In this document: positions 24,772-33,372 of the stretch, one piece after another
How positions within the stretch are numbered: position 1 is the stretch's first letter
Layout: the number at the start of each line of letters is the position of its first letter
Source of the DNA: Planctomycetota bacterium
GTDB lineage: Bacteria; Planctomycetota; MHYJ01; JACQXL01; JACQZI01
Length of the DNA stretch: 64,000 bases
Reading direction: 5' to 3'
NCBI GenBank assembly: GCA_016207825.1
Contig: JACQZI010000027.1
Span: 62,001 to 126,000, forward strand
Made by a program: the position numbers and the translations under genes
Notes under the pieces: model-generated
What the model was told of the DNA's origin: nothing
Database searches by the model: none
What the model saw: only the letters and a program-made list of their open reading frames with translations

Positions 24772-25122
24772 TTACCACTCAAATTTAGCCGCTATTTCTC
24801 CATCAACCATAACCATACAAACCATTCCTGATTGTCCTAACAACGATGTGGTTTTAGTTAAAACCGCTGTGACTTTATGTCCATCATGAGTTCCTTCCAA
24901 TGTTTTCGAACTAGAGAAAGCCCCTACAGCACTTTTAATAACTTCTGTTCCATTTATCGTAATTGTTACTACTCCGGTTGTTTTATTCCAATTTCCGTTA
25001 ATTTGCCATGCTGCGGAAGTACTCCCAGCAGGGCGATAACTGGATGAGCTTGACGCACTACACCCGTTAAATAAAAAGAATAAAACCGCAATGCTGACGA
25101 ATACAACTATTAGTTTTTTCAT
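24772..25122 (-). CDS. Small secreted lipoprotein
   Basis: 116 residues from the ATG at 25122, which follows GAAAGGAAATGGT. Lipobox FNGC after a hydrophobic signal; then a Ser-rich linker (SASSSSSYRP) and a beta-rich domain (WQINGNWNKTTGVVTITING). No family recognised. Predicted to be membrane-anchored in the periplasm or on the surface. Confidence 0.6.
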   Translation of the reverse strand: MKKLIVVFVSIAVLFFLFNGCSASSSSSYRPAGSTSAAWQINGNWNKTTGVVTITINGTEVIKSAVGAFSSSKTLEGTHDGHKVTAVLTKTTSLLGQSGMVCMVMVDGEIAAKFEW

Positions 25123-25219
25123 ACCATTTCCTTTCATTAAATACTTAATTTAAAGCAACCGTGGTTAGCAAGAAGGCCGCATTTCCCTATGCGACCCTCT
25201 TGCTTTATTTGCCCATAAA

Positions 25220-25627
25220 CTATTTCTGAGCTTTTTCCTTTTCAATTGTTTCCCAAACAAGAGGCGATATTTCATTTTTAGCAACCTTACTTTCGTTCAA
25301 ACAGCCATTAATCACCTCAACTTTGTAGCAACCATCGTTACGCACGACATAACAAGGGGTATTCCCTGACGCATAATCTTTAAGGTCTTGTTCCAAACCG
25401 CTTCCGTACCCTGATTTTCTCGCATAAATCGCACCATCCGCGAAATCAATAATTAACCAAAGACCGCCGCTAGTCAGTAGGTCAAGGACAACATAACCAA
25501 ATTGAACATTTCCTCTTTCGTGAGGTTTTTTGGTGCCATCTAGAATAGTTGCACAATTTATATTTGCTATTAAAAGCATCGCAATTACAAGCAATATCAG
25601 CGAAACAACCAATCGGTTTTTTGACAT
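25220..25627 (-). CDS. Small lipoprotein
   Basis: 135 residues from the ATG at 25627 (AAAGGAGAAATAGGT upstream). Signal ending IANINC gives a lipobox, followed by ATILDGT. GGLWLIIDFADGAIY is a hydrophobic stretch like one seen in many small lipoproteins of the CATIxxGT type. Two further Cys pairs (TPCYVV, DGCYKV, NGCLN) may form disulfides. Function unknown. Confidence 0.6.
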   Translation of the reverse strand: MSKNRLVVSLILLVIAMLLIANINCATILDGTKKPHERGNVQFGYVVLDLLTSGGLWLIIDFADGAIYARKSGYGSGLEQDLKDYASGNTPCYVVRNDGCYKVEVINGCLNESKVAKNEISPLVWETIEKEKAQK

Positions 25628-25903
25628 ACCTATTTCTCCTTTACTTGTTTGGTTTTCTTGAATTAAAATGTGTTGAGCTTTCAAGAGGTTTCAACACTTA
25701 ACCCCTCAAACGGACAGGCCTTACAGAGATATTATGTTAATTAATACCACCTCCTTTCGCCTGATGAATTGGGTAAACTGATAGAAATAAGTTTAATAGA
25801 GAGGAAAAGAATAGGGAGGGAATTATAGTAATTTGTCTCATAAACTCTGCCCGCCTTTTAGCCCAATAAAAAAGGGCAAGGAACCACTGCTGGATTTTAC
25901 CGC

Positions 25904-26004
25904 TTTCCATCCGCCAAGACTTCCAGACGGACCAGCATGAGTGGCACCCCGCCCCAAAGGGCAGAGTCCCCGTCTGGAATTCACAAATTGTTGGCGGATG
26001 GAAA
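25904..26004. repeat. Long nested inverted repeat (possible structured RNA)
   Basis: TTTCCATCCGCCAA (25904-25917) is the exact complement of TTGGCGGATGGAAA (25991-26004), and inside it TTCCAGACGG (25921-25930) is the exact complement of CCGTCTGGAA (25970-25979). The centre (CACCCCGCCCCAAAGGGC) can fold further. The two stacked perfect stems give a hairpin of about 100 bases just before the gene at 26100. Confidence 0.65.
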
Positions 26005-26065
26005 TACTTTTTCTTTTGCCTTTAATGGTATTAACTAAGGCAAGAAAAGTCAAGATAAAAATTGT

Positions 26066-26093
26066 TTTTATACAGTATTTTGGTATACTTAAA
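26066..26093 (+). promoter_or_regulatory. Promoter giving a probably leaderless mRNA
   Basis: TTGTTT, a 16-base spacer and TATACT end about 10 bases before the ATG at 26100, with no Shine-Dalgarno. The layout resembles that of the PIN toxin gene. Confidence 0.45.
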
Positions 26094-26099
26094 ATCTAT

Positions 26100-27281
26100 A
26101 TGACTGATTATGTAACCGCCGACACCATACGGGGAGATTTACAGGGATATGCGCCCATTGCCAATACTCTAATACAAATAGGCGATAATGCATTTAGCGA
26201 CCTTGACCGATTTTTTAAGGGAATCACAATAGAACCTTATATTTGGATTGATAAGAAATCGGGCTTTACCGAAAATGATATTTATGACTTAACATATAAG
26301 CTATATAATTTCAATGTTACACTTATACAATTGCTTTGGAATTTATCCAGTGTAAACAATTTAACGGCGTTTCCTGATATTAATTCAATAATTGGTGCTT
26401 TAGATGATTGCATAAAGCAAGGCGCTCAATTTCAGGGGAGAATAAGTATATTACATAATAAAGTCAGCCCTGATAAAGAGAGAGAAAAAATAGGAGGGTG
26501 TGTACAAGGCGGAACAGAGGAACATAAAAAATTAGACTATCTTCATAGAATATTCCAATTAAAGACTATTTTTGACAGACGAATAGATATTATTAATAAA
26601 CAATTCCCAAACATTATTGACCGTTTGAATGAAATAATAAATGTAAGTTATGCGAAAAAAGATATAATGGCTCAAGAAACAAAAACACCGCCAGTGGGTT
26701 CGCGAATTACTATCCGTCTTGTTGAAAAAGGGCATAAATTAACTGTAAATGGTGATAAATTAGAAAGTACTCCAAAACTTCTTTCCAATATCATTTGCGC
26801 ACGGGCTTATGGAGTGCAAACCGCTGAAGCCTTAGTAAAGGCATCCGCCAAGTTTATGCGTAATGTCTTTCGTCCTAATTGTAAAGTTGGACGGACTAAA
26901 TGGGACATCAAAAACCAGAAGAAAAATTTAGGGCGGGAAATAAAACGGATAAACAGCCTATTTCCTCAGCCAATAATAAAGTGGGATAAAAAGAATGCAG
27001 AGTGGATACAAGCAGGCGAACAATATATTAATTTTCAGAAAGAAAGCAGTAATAAATTGTTATCTCCGAATGAACTGAGAGATTTTATTCAGCCATACCT
27101 TTCCAGCGTCAGACGTACCAGCGAAGAAGTCAGGAAAAGCAAGACTGTTTCACCCAAGAGTAAAACCTTTACGACGTCCCCTGATAAAATAGATTATGCG
27201 GCTAATCCTTCCAAAGAGAGTATTCAAAAACGTAGAGAAGGCAAGAAAGCTTACGAAGAATCAGACGACGATAACAATTAA
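26100..27281 (+). CDS. Unrecognised accessory protein
   Basis: 393 residues from MTDYVTADTIRGDLQ; the frame is open 53 codons further upstream, but that part is encoded by the inverted repeat. Mostly helical N-terminal half, then a middle with ITIRLVEKGHKLTVNGDKLE, and a C-terminal tail that is Lys/Ser-rich and ends in acidic EESDDDNN. No motif recognised. A+T-rich codon use compared with neighbours suggests recent acquisition. A terminator-like hairpin follows at 27334. Confidence 0.6.
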   Translation: MTDYVTADTIRGDLQGYAPIANTLIQIGDNAFSDLDRFFKGITIEPYIWIDKKSGFTENDIYDLTYKLYNFNVTLIQLLWNLSSVNNLTAFPDINSIIGALDDCIKQGAQFQGRISILHNKVSPDKEREKIGGCVQGGTEEHKKLDYLHRIFQLKTIFDRRIDIINKQFPNIIDRLNEIINVSYAKKDIMAQETKTPPVGSRITIRLVEKGHKLTVNGDKLESTPKLLSNIICARAYGVQTAEALVKASAKFMRNVFRPNCKVGRTKWDIKNQKKNLGREIKRINSLFPQPIIKWDKKNAEWIQAGEQYINFQKESSNKLLSPNELRDFIQPYLSSVRRTSEEVRKSKTVSPKSKTFTTSPDKIDYAANPSKESIQKRREGKKAYEESDDDNN

Positions 27282-27333
27282 CCTCCTACTGATAATATTA
27301 TATTAACCGTCTCAAGGTAATACATATTACCCC

Positions 27334-27359
27334 CGGTGTAAACTGCTTTACACCGTTTT
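27334..27359 (+). terminator. Rho-independent terminator
   Basis: CGGTGTAAA (27334-27342) pairs with TTTACACCG (27347-27355), loop CTGC, followed by TTTT. It lies about 50 bases after the gene ending at 27281. Confidence 0.7.
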
Positions 27360-27520
27360 CCCATCCTATCGAGCTTTAAAACATATTCATAACTCCTTAT
27401 TACATCTTAAGATAAAAATTCGCATGTTTTTTTCAGCTTCTATACATTTTTTCTCCGTTACCCCCTTTTTTACGCCTATATAACTGAGGAGAGATATAAC
27501 TCTCCCAGAAAGGAGTTCCT

Positions 27521-27766
27521 ATGATGAACTATATAGGTTCACGGATATTAGCCAAGGCGGTGGAAAAGGGAATCATCAGCGAAATTGAGGCGGAGATAGT
27601 AGTAAAGAATGCCTGCTATGAGCGGTCTTTTATTTACATCTCTTTGGAATTGAGTATGCCCACTAAAGTAGCAGAACGGCTTTATAATGGAGCAATCCCG
27701 AAACTAAGAAAGTGGCTCCATAAAGAAGTTATAATAATGCCAAGAGGGAAGATTATCTGCGATTAA
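27521..27766 (+). CDS. Small protein, 81 aa, unknown
   Basis: MMNYIGSRILAKAVEKGIIS... preceded by AAAGGAG with good spacing. Residues 45-70 (SMPTKVAERLYNGAIPKLRKWL) could form a helix-turn-helix, suggesting a DNA- or RNA-binding regulator. It lies in the island upstream of the paralogue B gene. No family recognised. Confidence 0.5.
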   Translation: MMNYIGSRILAKAVEKGIISEIEAEIVVKNACYERSFIYISLELSMPTKVAERLYNGAIPKLRKWLHKEVIIMPRGKIICD

Positions 27767-27897
27767 GAGTTCTGCCGGGGAGAGCCGGGATAGAAGGCGC
27801 TCTCCTTTCTGTCCCGCCCGGCTGACTACTTTTGAATGGCTACCTGTTAATGCCTGTTACGGGCAAAGTCATGGAAACTAAACAGGCGAAAACTATT

Positions 27898-27981
27898 ATG
27901 AAAAAGAGTTTTTGGAAGCGAATCATAAGAGCGGTTTTAGAAATCGTTCTTACCGTGGTTCGTAACAGGGCTAAAAAGTAA
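27898..27981 (+). CDS. Possible 27-residue cationic peptide
   Basis: MKKSFWKRIIRAVLEIVLTV followed by VRNRAKK, a basic amphipathic helix. There is no good Shine-Dalgarno, so it may be chance. It sits between the 81-residue ORF and the hairpin before the paralogue B gene. Confidence 0.25.
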   Translation: MKKSFWKRIIRAVLEIVLTVVRNRAKK

Positions 27982-28005
27982 TTAGCCAAAAGCGCAAAGT
28001 AAAAA

Positions 28006-28050
28006 GCCCTGAACCATGCCCCCGCTAAAGACGTGGTCAGGTATCAGGGC
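28006..28050 (+). promoter_or_regulatory. Hairpin abutting the ribosome-binding site of the 28065 gene
   Basis: GCCCTGA (28006-28012) pairs with TCAGGGC (28044-28050), and inside it ACCATG can pair with CGTGGT. The GGGAGG Shine-Dalgarno begins at the very next base, so this fold could tune translation or be the end of an upstream transcript. Confidence 0.45.
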
Positions 28051-28064
28051 GGGAGGATATTACG

Positions 28065-28862
28065 ATGAGTATAATAAAAATGCATCTGATTTTAGCCATT
28101 AACCCATTGACCCAGGCAGTCGCCAAAATCGGCAAGATATGGGCAGACGGCTTGAGTAACAATGCGGAGAAAATGGATGACCGCATCAAAACAAGTATCC
28201 CGGATGAAATGACCTATCTTTCCAAGCTGGCGGATACTTCCGAACTGGAATTCCGCCGGGTGATTGACCCATCCTTTACCAACCGTAAAGGCGAGGATAA
28301 GAATAAGATTAATGCCACACAGGCATATAAAATCAGGAAGTCTTATCCAAAATACCAGCGGAACCGGACCCATATGTTCGAGACCGTTGACGGCGTTACT
28401 GCCAAGCGGTTTAAGGACAGGGTTCAGGCATCACAGGATACCTATGCGGAAAGGGTAAGCGAAACGACCCTCGCCTTTACCGGCATAAAGAGCCTGGAAT
28501 CAGGCCCGGCAAGGATTGTGATATTCTGGCTGACCGGCGACCCCAAGGCGCGCGGGTTAATCAGGCCTGCCGACCGGATTATGGCGCCGAGCGAGCCTTT
28601 CAGCGTTACCACGCCGGAGAAAAGGAACCTTTTAAGGCAGGCGCTTTCCACCCGCTTAATCCAGAGCGGGATGCGGATTGTCCATTCGGCTCTGTCTGGC
28701 TCCATCATCACGGAGATGAATAATGTGGGCAATTCGGTAGTCCAGGGATATCTTGACCCATCTTTAGGGCTGGAGTCCTTTACTCCGGGCGGGGCGAGCC
28801 ATCTTGACTTTATCAAGGAGAATGGGCAGTTGTTCCTTTCTGTTAAGGTTAGTCAGGTGTAA
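28065..28862 (+). CDS. Orphan-family protein, paralogue B
   Basis: 265 residues, related to the protein at 2517-3302. Shared are IWAD/KWAD near the N-terminus, IDPSFTNRKGED, GVTAKRFKDRV, LAFTG, FWLTGD, and the C-terminal LDPSLGLESFTPGGASHLDF. GGGAGG precedes the ATG. No signal peptide; the first 17 residues are mildly hydrophobic. The function is unknown, but the strongly kept C-terminal signature suggests a fold-defining or binding surface. Confidence 0.65.
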   Translation: MSIIKMHLILAINPLTQAVAKIGKIWADGLSNNAEKMDDRIKTSIPDEMTYLSKLADTSELEFRRVIDPSFTNRKGEDKNKINATQAYKIRKSYPKYQRNRTHMFETVDGVTAKRFKDRVQASQDTYAERVSETTLAFTGIKSLESGPARIVIFWLTGDPKARGLIRPADRIMAPSEPFSVTTPEKRNLLRQALSTRLIQSGMRIVHSALSGSIITEMNNVGNSVVQGYLDPSLGLESFTPGGASHLDFIKENGQLFLSVKVSQV

Positions 28863-29233
28863 ACCAGTAGCGAGTAGCGAGACGGCCCCCCGACATCCGT
28901 CGGGGGACGCCTGATAAATGTTAAACGGGTAGAGGCGGGTTGATAAGAGAGGGCGGGGTTTATCCCGCCCTCTTTCTTTATAGGATTTGGACCAAATATA
29001 TGCCATCTTTCACTTGACAAATAAGCGTTATTTTGAGATTATACGCAATAATTTTAACACTAAAACACGAAACTGGAATATGAAACACGGAAGAATTATT
29101 TCGTGCCCCATTCTGGGACTCCCTATTACGGTACGCCCCACGTGCGGGGCTGACCGCCGAGGGGTCGGGTGTCCCCGAAGCAAAGCGGAGTGGGGCTTTC
29201 GTGATAGCTTCTGTGTTTTCGTGTAGAAGCCCT
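28863..29233. repeat. Repeat-filled gap before bamA
   Basis: No gene. It contains the palindrome CCCCCGACATCCGTCGGGGG (about 28887-28906, near twin of the one inside sucD), a loose inverted repeat of ACACGAAAC-type arms (29057-29090 against 29198-29225), and between those arms a GC-rich mosaic (GCCCCACGTGCGGGGC and GGGTGTCCCCGAAGCAAAGC at 29168-29187) shared with 16998-17040. Confidence 0.55.
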
Positions 29234-31615
29234 ATGAAATATAATATGCTTAAATGGTTTTGGGTCTGCTTTTTCCTGGTTGCCTTAGCCCTGCCTTTTT
29301 CCCGGGCGGAGGAAAAGGATGAGGGTAAAATAATCAGGAAAGTGGAAGTCATCGGCCTGGAGCGCCATGCCCAATCCGAAATCGCCACCCATATCCAGTC
29401 CGCGGAAAACGCCCCCTTTTCCTATAAGACCTTCCAGGAAGATATCCAGCGCCTGAATGACACCGGCATCTTCAGTTCCATCAACTGGGAAATCATGCCC
29501 ATGGATGACGGCGTAAAGATTATCATCTACGTCAAGGAAAACGAAATAGTCGAGAATATTTATTACGACGGCTTTGCCCACGTGAACGTCAAAACACTGG
29601 TGAATGATTTAAAGCTTAAGACAGACGGCCCTTTCAACGAGTATTATCTCCTGAGCGATAAGAAGCTCCTGGAAGAGGAATACCGGAAGAAAGGCTACCA
29701 TTTCGCCGAGGTGACCGTTAAAAAATCCAAGGGCCTGCGCGGCGTCCTTATCATCTATTCCGTGCGCGAAGGGCCGGCCGTCCGGGTCAACCGGATAACC
29801 ATCACCGGCAACAAGTCTTTCCCCAAAAGGCGCGTCCTGCTCATTTTCCCCAAGCACCCGATTATGGGCAAGATGCGGACCAAGGAAAGCCACTGGTATG
29901 GAAGCCATTATTTTGTGGAATCCGAGGTATTCGTCGACCTTTCGCTCATCGAGAATTTTTACCGCGACGAAGGCTGGCTGGATGCCGCCGCTTTTGTCGG
30001 CGATATGGTATTTACGGAAAAGAAGGACAGGGTGAATATCAATATTAATATCGTGGAAGGCGCCCGCTATTTTATCCGGAAAATAGACGTGGTCGGGAAC
30101 GCGAGCATCCCGACCGGGGAGCTTTTAAAGGATTTGACGATGAAAGAAGGCTCGGCTTACCGGATGGAAGAGGTGGTCAGGGCAATCAAGGTGATGCGCC
30201 GCCGTTACGGGAAGCTGGGGATGATAGATTGCATGATAGAGCCGCGCATGCATTACCCGCAGGAAGGCACGCTGGATTTGACTTTCCATATTGACGAATG
30301 CGGCAAGAAATACCTGGGCAAACTTAATATTACCGGCAACCATAAAACCAAAGATAAGGTAATCCGCCGCGAGTTTACCATTCATCCGGGAGAGCTTTTG
30401 GATTATGAGAAGGTGGAAGCGAGCCTCGACCGGGTGGGCGCGACGATGTTTTTCCAGCAGGTAAAGCCGCCGGAGTTCGATGACGGTTACGGGGAAAACG
30501 TTAAAGACATGAACCTGGAAATAGAAGAGGGCCCCACGGGCAGCCTCAATATCGGCGGCGGTTTCAGCTCGAACAGCGGCTTCGGCGGGATGCTTTCCAT
30601 TACGCAGAATAATTTCGATATTGCCCGGACGCCGGAAAGTGTCGGCCAGTTTTTCACGGGCGGCTCGTTTGCCGGGGGCGGTCAGCGGTTTGCGATTACC
30701 CTGCGCCCGGGAGTGAAGCTGACCCAATTCAGCATACAGTTTGTGGAACCGTACTTATTCGATAAGCCCCTGATGCTGGGCGCTAACTATTCGATATGGG
30801 ACCGCAACTGGATAGATTATTCCGAAACGCGCTCGACGACCGGGCTGTCGCTCGACCGGCGCTTTAAAGGCGGGCTGATAATCGGGTGCGACATGAATTT
30901 CCAGTATATCGATATTTCCCAGGTGGATGACGATGCCTCTTCCATCATACAGGATTTGGAAGGGACGGACCGCGCGAATGCAATCATTCCTGCAATCACT
31001 TTTGACAGGCGTAATTTCCGGCTCCTGCCGACCAAGGGCTACCGCTTGCACCTGGAAAACTCTTTTACCGGCGGGTTTATGGGCGGTGATTTCGACTTCA
31101 TGAAAACCGTCTTCCGGGCGGAAAGCTACTTCCCGATTATCGAGGAGCAGAATAAGCTTATCTGTAATATGATATTCAGGTTAGGGCGCGTTGTGAATAC
31201 GTCCGATACGGAAGAAGTTCCGTTTTACGAAAAGTTCTATGCCGGCGGCACGGATACGGTCAGGGGTTTTGATTACCGGACCATCAGTCCCAAGGACCCC
31301 GGTGATAACGATTTATCGATTGGCGGGCTGGTTTATAACGTGGTAAACTTGGAGGTGACTTATCCTTTATACCGGGGTGATGAAACCACCAAGCCTTTTG
31401 AAATACCGCGCTTCGTGATGTTTGTCGATGCGGGCAATGTCGCCGATAAGATACAAGACCTGACCGCGGATACATACCGTGTTTCCTGGGGCTTTGGTTT
31501 CAGGATGTACCTGGGCGGTTCGGTCCCGATAAACCTTTTTGCCGGATTCCCCTTGAAGATGGAAGACGGCGACGATCGCGATACGATACAGTTTGATATC
31601 GGATTTATGTATTAA
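29234..31615 (+). CDS. bamA: Outer membrane protein assembly factor BamA
   Basis: 793 residues from the ATG at 29234, where a signal peptide begins (KWFWVCFFLVALALPFSRA). Five POTRA-like repeats cover roughly residues 30-410 (IRKVEVIGLERHAQSEIATH, VNRITITGNKSFPKRRV, IRKIDVVGNASIPTGELL, YLGKLNITGNHKTKDKVI), then the beta-barrel. The conserved barrel loop motif is present as TDTVRGFDYR. It folds beta-barrel proteins into the outer membrane. skp and the lpx genes follow, the usual envelope cluster. Confidence 0.93.
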   Translation: MKYNMLKWFWVCFFLVALALPFSRAEEKDEGKIIRKVEVIGLERHAQSEIATHIQSAENAPFSYKTFQEDIQRLNDTGIFSSINWEIMPMDDGVKIIIYVKENEIVENIYYDGFAHVNVKTLVNDLKLKTDGPFNEYYLLSDKKLLEEEYRKKGYHFAEVTVKKSKGLRGVLIIYSVREGPAVRVNRITITGNKSFPKRRVLLIFPKHPIMGKMRTKESHWYGSHYFVESEVFVDLSLIENFYRDEGWLDAAAFVGDMVFTEKKDRVNININIVEGARYFIRKIDVVGNASIPTGELLKDLTMKEGSAYRMEEVVRAIKVMRRRYGKLGMIDCMIEPRMHYPQEGTLDLTFHIDECGKKYLGKLNITGNHKTKDKVIRREFTIHPGELLDYEKVEASLDRVGATMFFQQVKPPEFDDGYGENVKDMNLEIEEGPTGSLNIGGGFSSNSGFGGMLSITQNNFDIARTPESVGQFFTGGSFAGGGQRFAITLRPGVKLTQFSIQFVEPYLFDKPLMLGANYSIWDRNWIDYSETRSTTGLSLDRRFKGGLIIGCDMNFQYIDISQVDDDASSIIQDLEGTDRANAIIPAITFDRRNFRLLPTKGYRLHLENSFTGGFMGGDFDFMKTVFRAESYFPIIEEQNKLICNMIFRLGRVVNTSDTEEVPFYEKFYAGGTDTVRGFDYRTISPKDPGDNDLSIGGLVYNVVNLEVTYPLYRGDETTKPFEIPRFVMFVDAGNVADKIQDLTADTYRVSWGFGFRMYLGGSVPINLFAGFPLKMEDGDDRDTIQFDIGFMY

Positions 31616-31721
31616 TGATTAGTTAATGAAAATCCCAGCCAAACTGCGGTTGGGATAAGACGCTGTAACAGTCTTTGGCTACTTCGTATCCAAAGCCTTA
31701 ACAGCCTCTAAGGAGGAGAAT

Positions 31722-32357
31722 ATGAAAAAGCTATTAGCAATGGCGTTGATAACCCTGGTGATAGTGGCAGCCGGTAAACTGACTTGGTTAAGCGGACAGG
31801 CAGCGGAAACCCCGCCGGTTCCGCCCGTGCCGCCGGTTCCCGCGCCAGCCCCGGCCGGGATTAAAATCGGGGTGGTTAATATTTTCGATGTGTTCAGCAA
31901 GTTCAAAAAACGCGATGCTTACCAGAAAGAACTAAGCAAGGAAGAAGCCGAAGAATACAGGAGCTGGAAAAAGGATTACGATGATGTCATAATGGAAAAC
32001 CAGAAGTTGATGGAAGAAAACAACGACCCGAACAGCGATTTATGGGCGACCCTTTCCAGCCGCATAGAAACGCTCAGGATGCAGAAGGAACAGCGCATTA
32101 AGTTGTGGCGTAAACGGATGAACAAGAAAATCAATACCCAGATGGCGCAGCTTTATAATGAAGTCCGTGAAACCATAGATGCTTACGGCAAGGAAAAAGG
32201 TTTTGCGCTGATACTTAAAACAGAACCGGACCGCATCGTGAATTCCAATAACCAGGATGAAGACGCCCAGATGGGGATTAATTTCCGGACGGTTCTTTTC
32301 AGCCAGGGCGCCGTTGATATTACCGCCGATATCATTAAGAAACTTAACGGAGAATGA
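31722..32357 (+). CDS. skp: OmpH/Skp-type periplasmic chaperone
   Basis: 211 residues. Signal peptide, a Pro-rich linker (TPPVPPVPPVPAPAPAG), then the Skp opening IKIGVVNIFDVFSKF and a long charged coiled-coil helix (residues 75-160). The C-terminal strand reads GFALILKTEPDRIV. Skp holds unfolded outer membrane proteins for BamA. The proline linker is longer than usual. AGGAGGAG before the ATG. Confidence 0.85.
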   Translation: MKKLLAMALITLVIVAAGKLTWLSGQAAETPPVPPVPPVPAPAPAGIKIGVVNIFDVFSKFKKRDAYQKELSKEEAEEYRSWKKDYDDVIMENQKLMEENNDPNSDLWATLSSRIETLRMQKEQRIKLWRKRMNKKINTQMAQLYNEVRETIDAYGKEKGFALILKTEPDRIVNSNNQDEDAQMGINFRTVLFSQGAVDITADIIKKLNGE

Positions 32358-32360
32358 TTT

Positions 32361-33362
32361 GTGCAGGTTAATGTTTCGCAATTAGCCCGTTTGGTTAACG
32401 GGAAGGTTTCCGGGAACGGGAATGCGGCGATAAGCGGGTTTGCCGGCATAAACGAAGCGCGCAAGGGCGATGTCACTTTTATCGCCAACGATAAATATAT
32501 CGGATGCCTTAAAGCGACGAGGGCTTCGGCCGTGGTCGTTTCCGCCAAGCTTAAAGCCAAGACGAATATTCCTTTAATCCGCACGAAGAACCCGGATTTT
32601 GCATTTATTAAGATTGCGGAATATTTTAGTTTAAACCGGGCGGCCTTTAAGCCCGGCATCCACCGGACGGTGATTGTCGGGGCGAATGCCCGGATAAGCC
32701 CTTCGGCGGCCGTGCAGGCGTATGTCACAATCGGGGAAGGAACGAGAATCGGCAGCCGGACAGAAATATATCCGAATGTTTATATCGGCAAAAACGTAAC
32801 CATCGGGGATAATTGCCTGGTTTACGCGAACGTATCCATACGGGAAGGAACCGTCATCGGCAACAATGTGATTATCCATAGCGGGACGGTCATCGGTTCG
32901 GACGGATTCGGTTACGCGCAAATCGGTCGGAGACGCTATAAAATTCCGCAGACGGGAATCGTGGTGATAGAAGACGACGTGGAAATCGGGGCGAATGTCA
33001 CCATTGACCGGGCGCGGTTTGATAAAACAGTTATCGGGAAAGGAACCAAGATTGATAACCTGGTGCATATCGCACATAATGTGGTTATCGGAGAGGATTC
33101 CGTCTTGGTCGCCCAGGTGGGGATTTCCGGCAGTGCCCGCTTGGGAAAGAACGTTACCATGGCGGGTCAGTCGGCAACGGTCGGCCATATTTCCATCGGG
33201 GATAATGTGATGGTTGCCGGGCGGTCGGTGGTGACCAAGAATATTCCTTCGGGGGCGGTTATTTCCGGCTTCCCTGCGCAATTGCACAAGAAGCAATTGA
33301 AGCAGGAGGCGTTAATCAGAAGACTGCCCGAATTATATAAGTCCTTGAAAAACAGGAAGTAA
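32361..33362 (+). CDS. lpxD: UDP-3-O-acyl-glucosamine N-acyltransferase
   Basis: 333 residues starting at GTG 3 bases after skp. N-terminal uridine-binding domain (residues 1-100, [14 protein letters not shown]), then left-handed beta-helix hexapeptides with the catalytic His in [11 protein letters not shown]. It adds the second acyl chain in lipid A synthesis. Length matches the family. Confidence 0.93.
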   Translation: MQVNVSQLARLVNGKVSGNGNAAISGFAGINEARKGDVTFIANDKYIGCLKATRASAVVVSAKLKAKTNIPLIRTKNPDFAFIKIAEYFSLNRAAFKPGIHRTVIVGANARISPSAAVQAYVTIGEGTRIGSRTEIYPNVYIGKNVTIGDNCLVYANVSIREGTVIGNNVIIHSGTVIGSDGFGYAQIGRRRYKIPQTGIVVIEDDVEIGANVTIDRARFDKTVIGKGTKIDNLVHIAHNVVIGEDSVLVAQVGISGSARLGKNVTMAGQSATVGHISIGDNVMVAGRSVVTKNIPSGAVISGFPAQLHKKQLKQEALIRRLPELYKSLKNRK

Positions 33363-33372
33363 TTTAGTTTAT

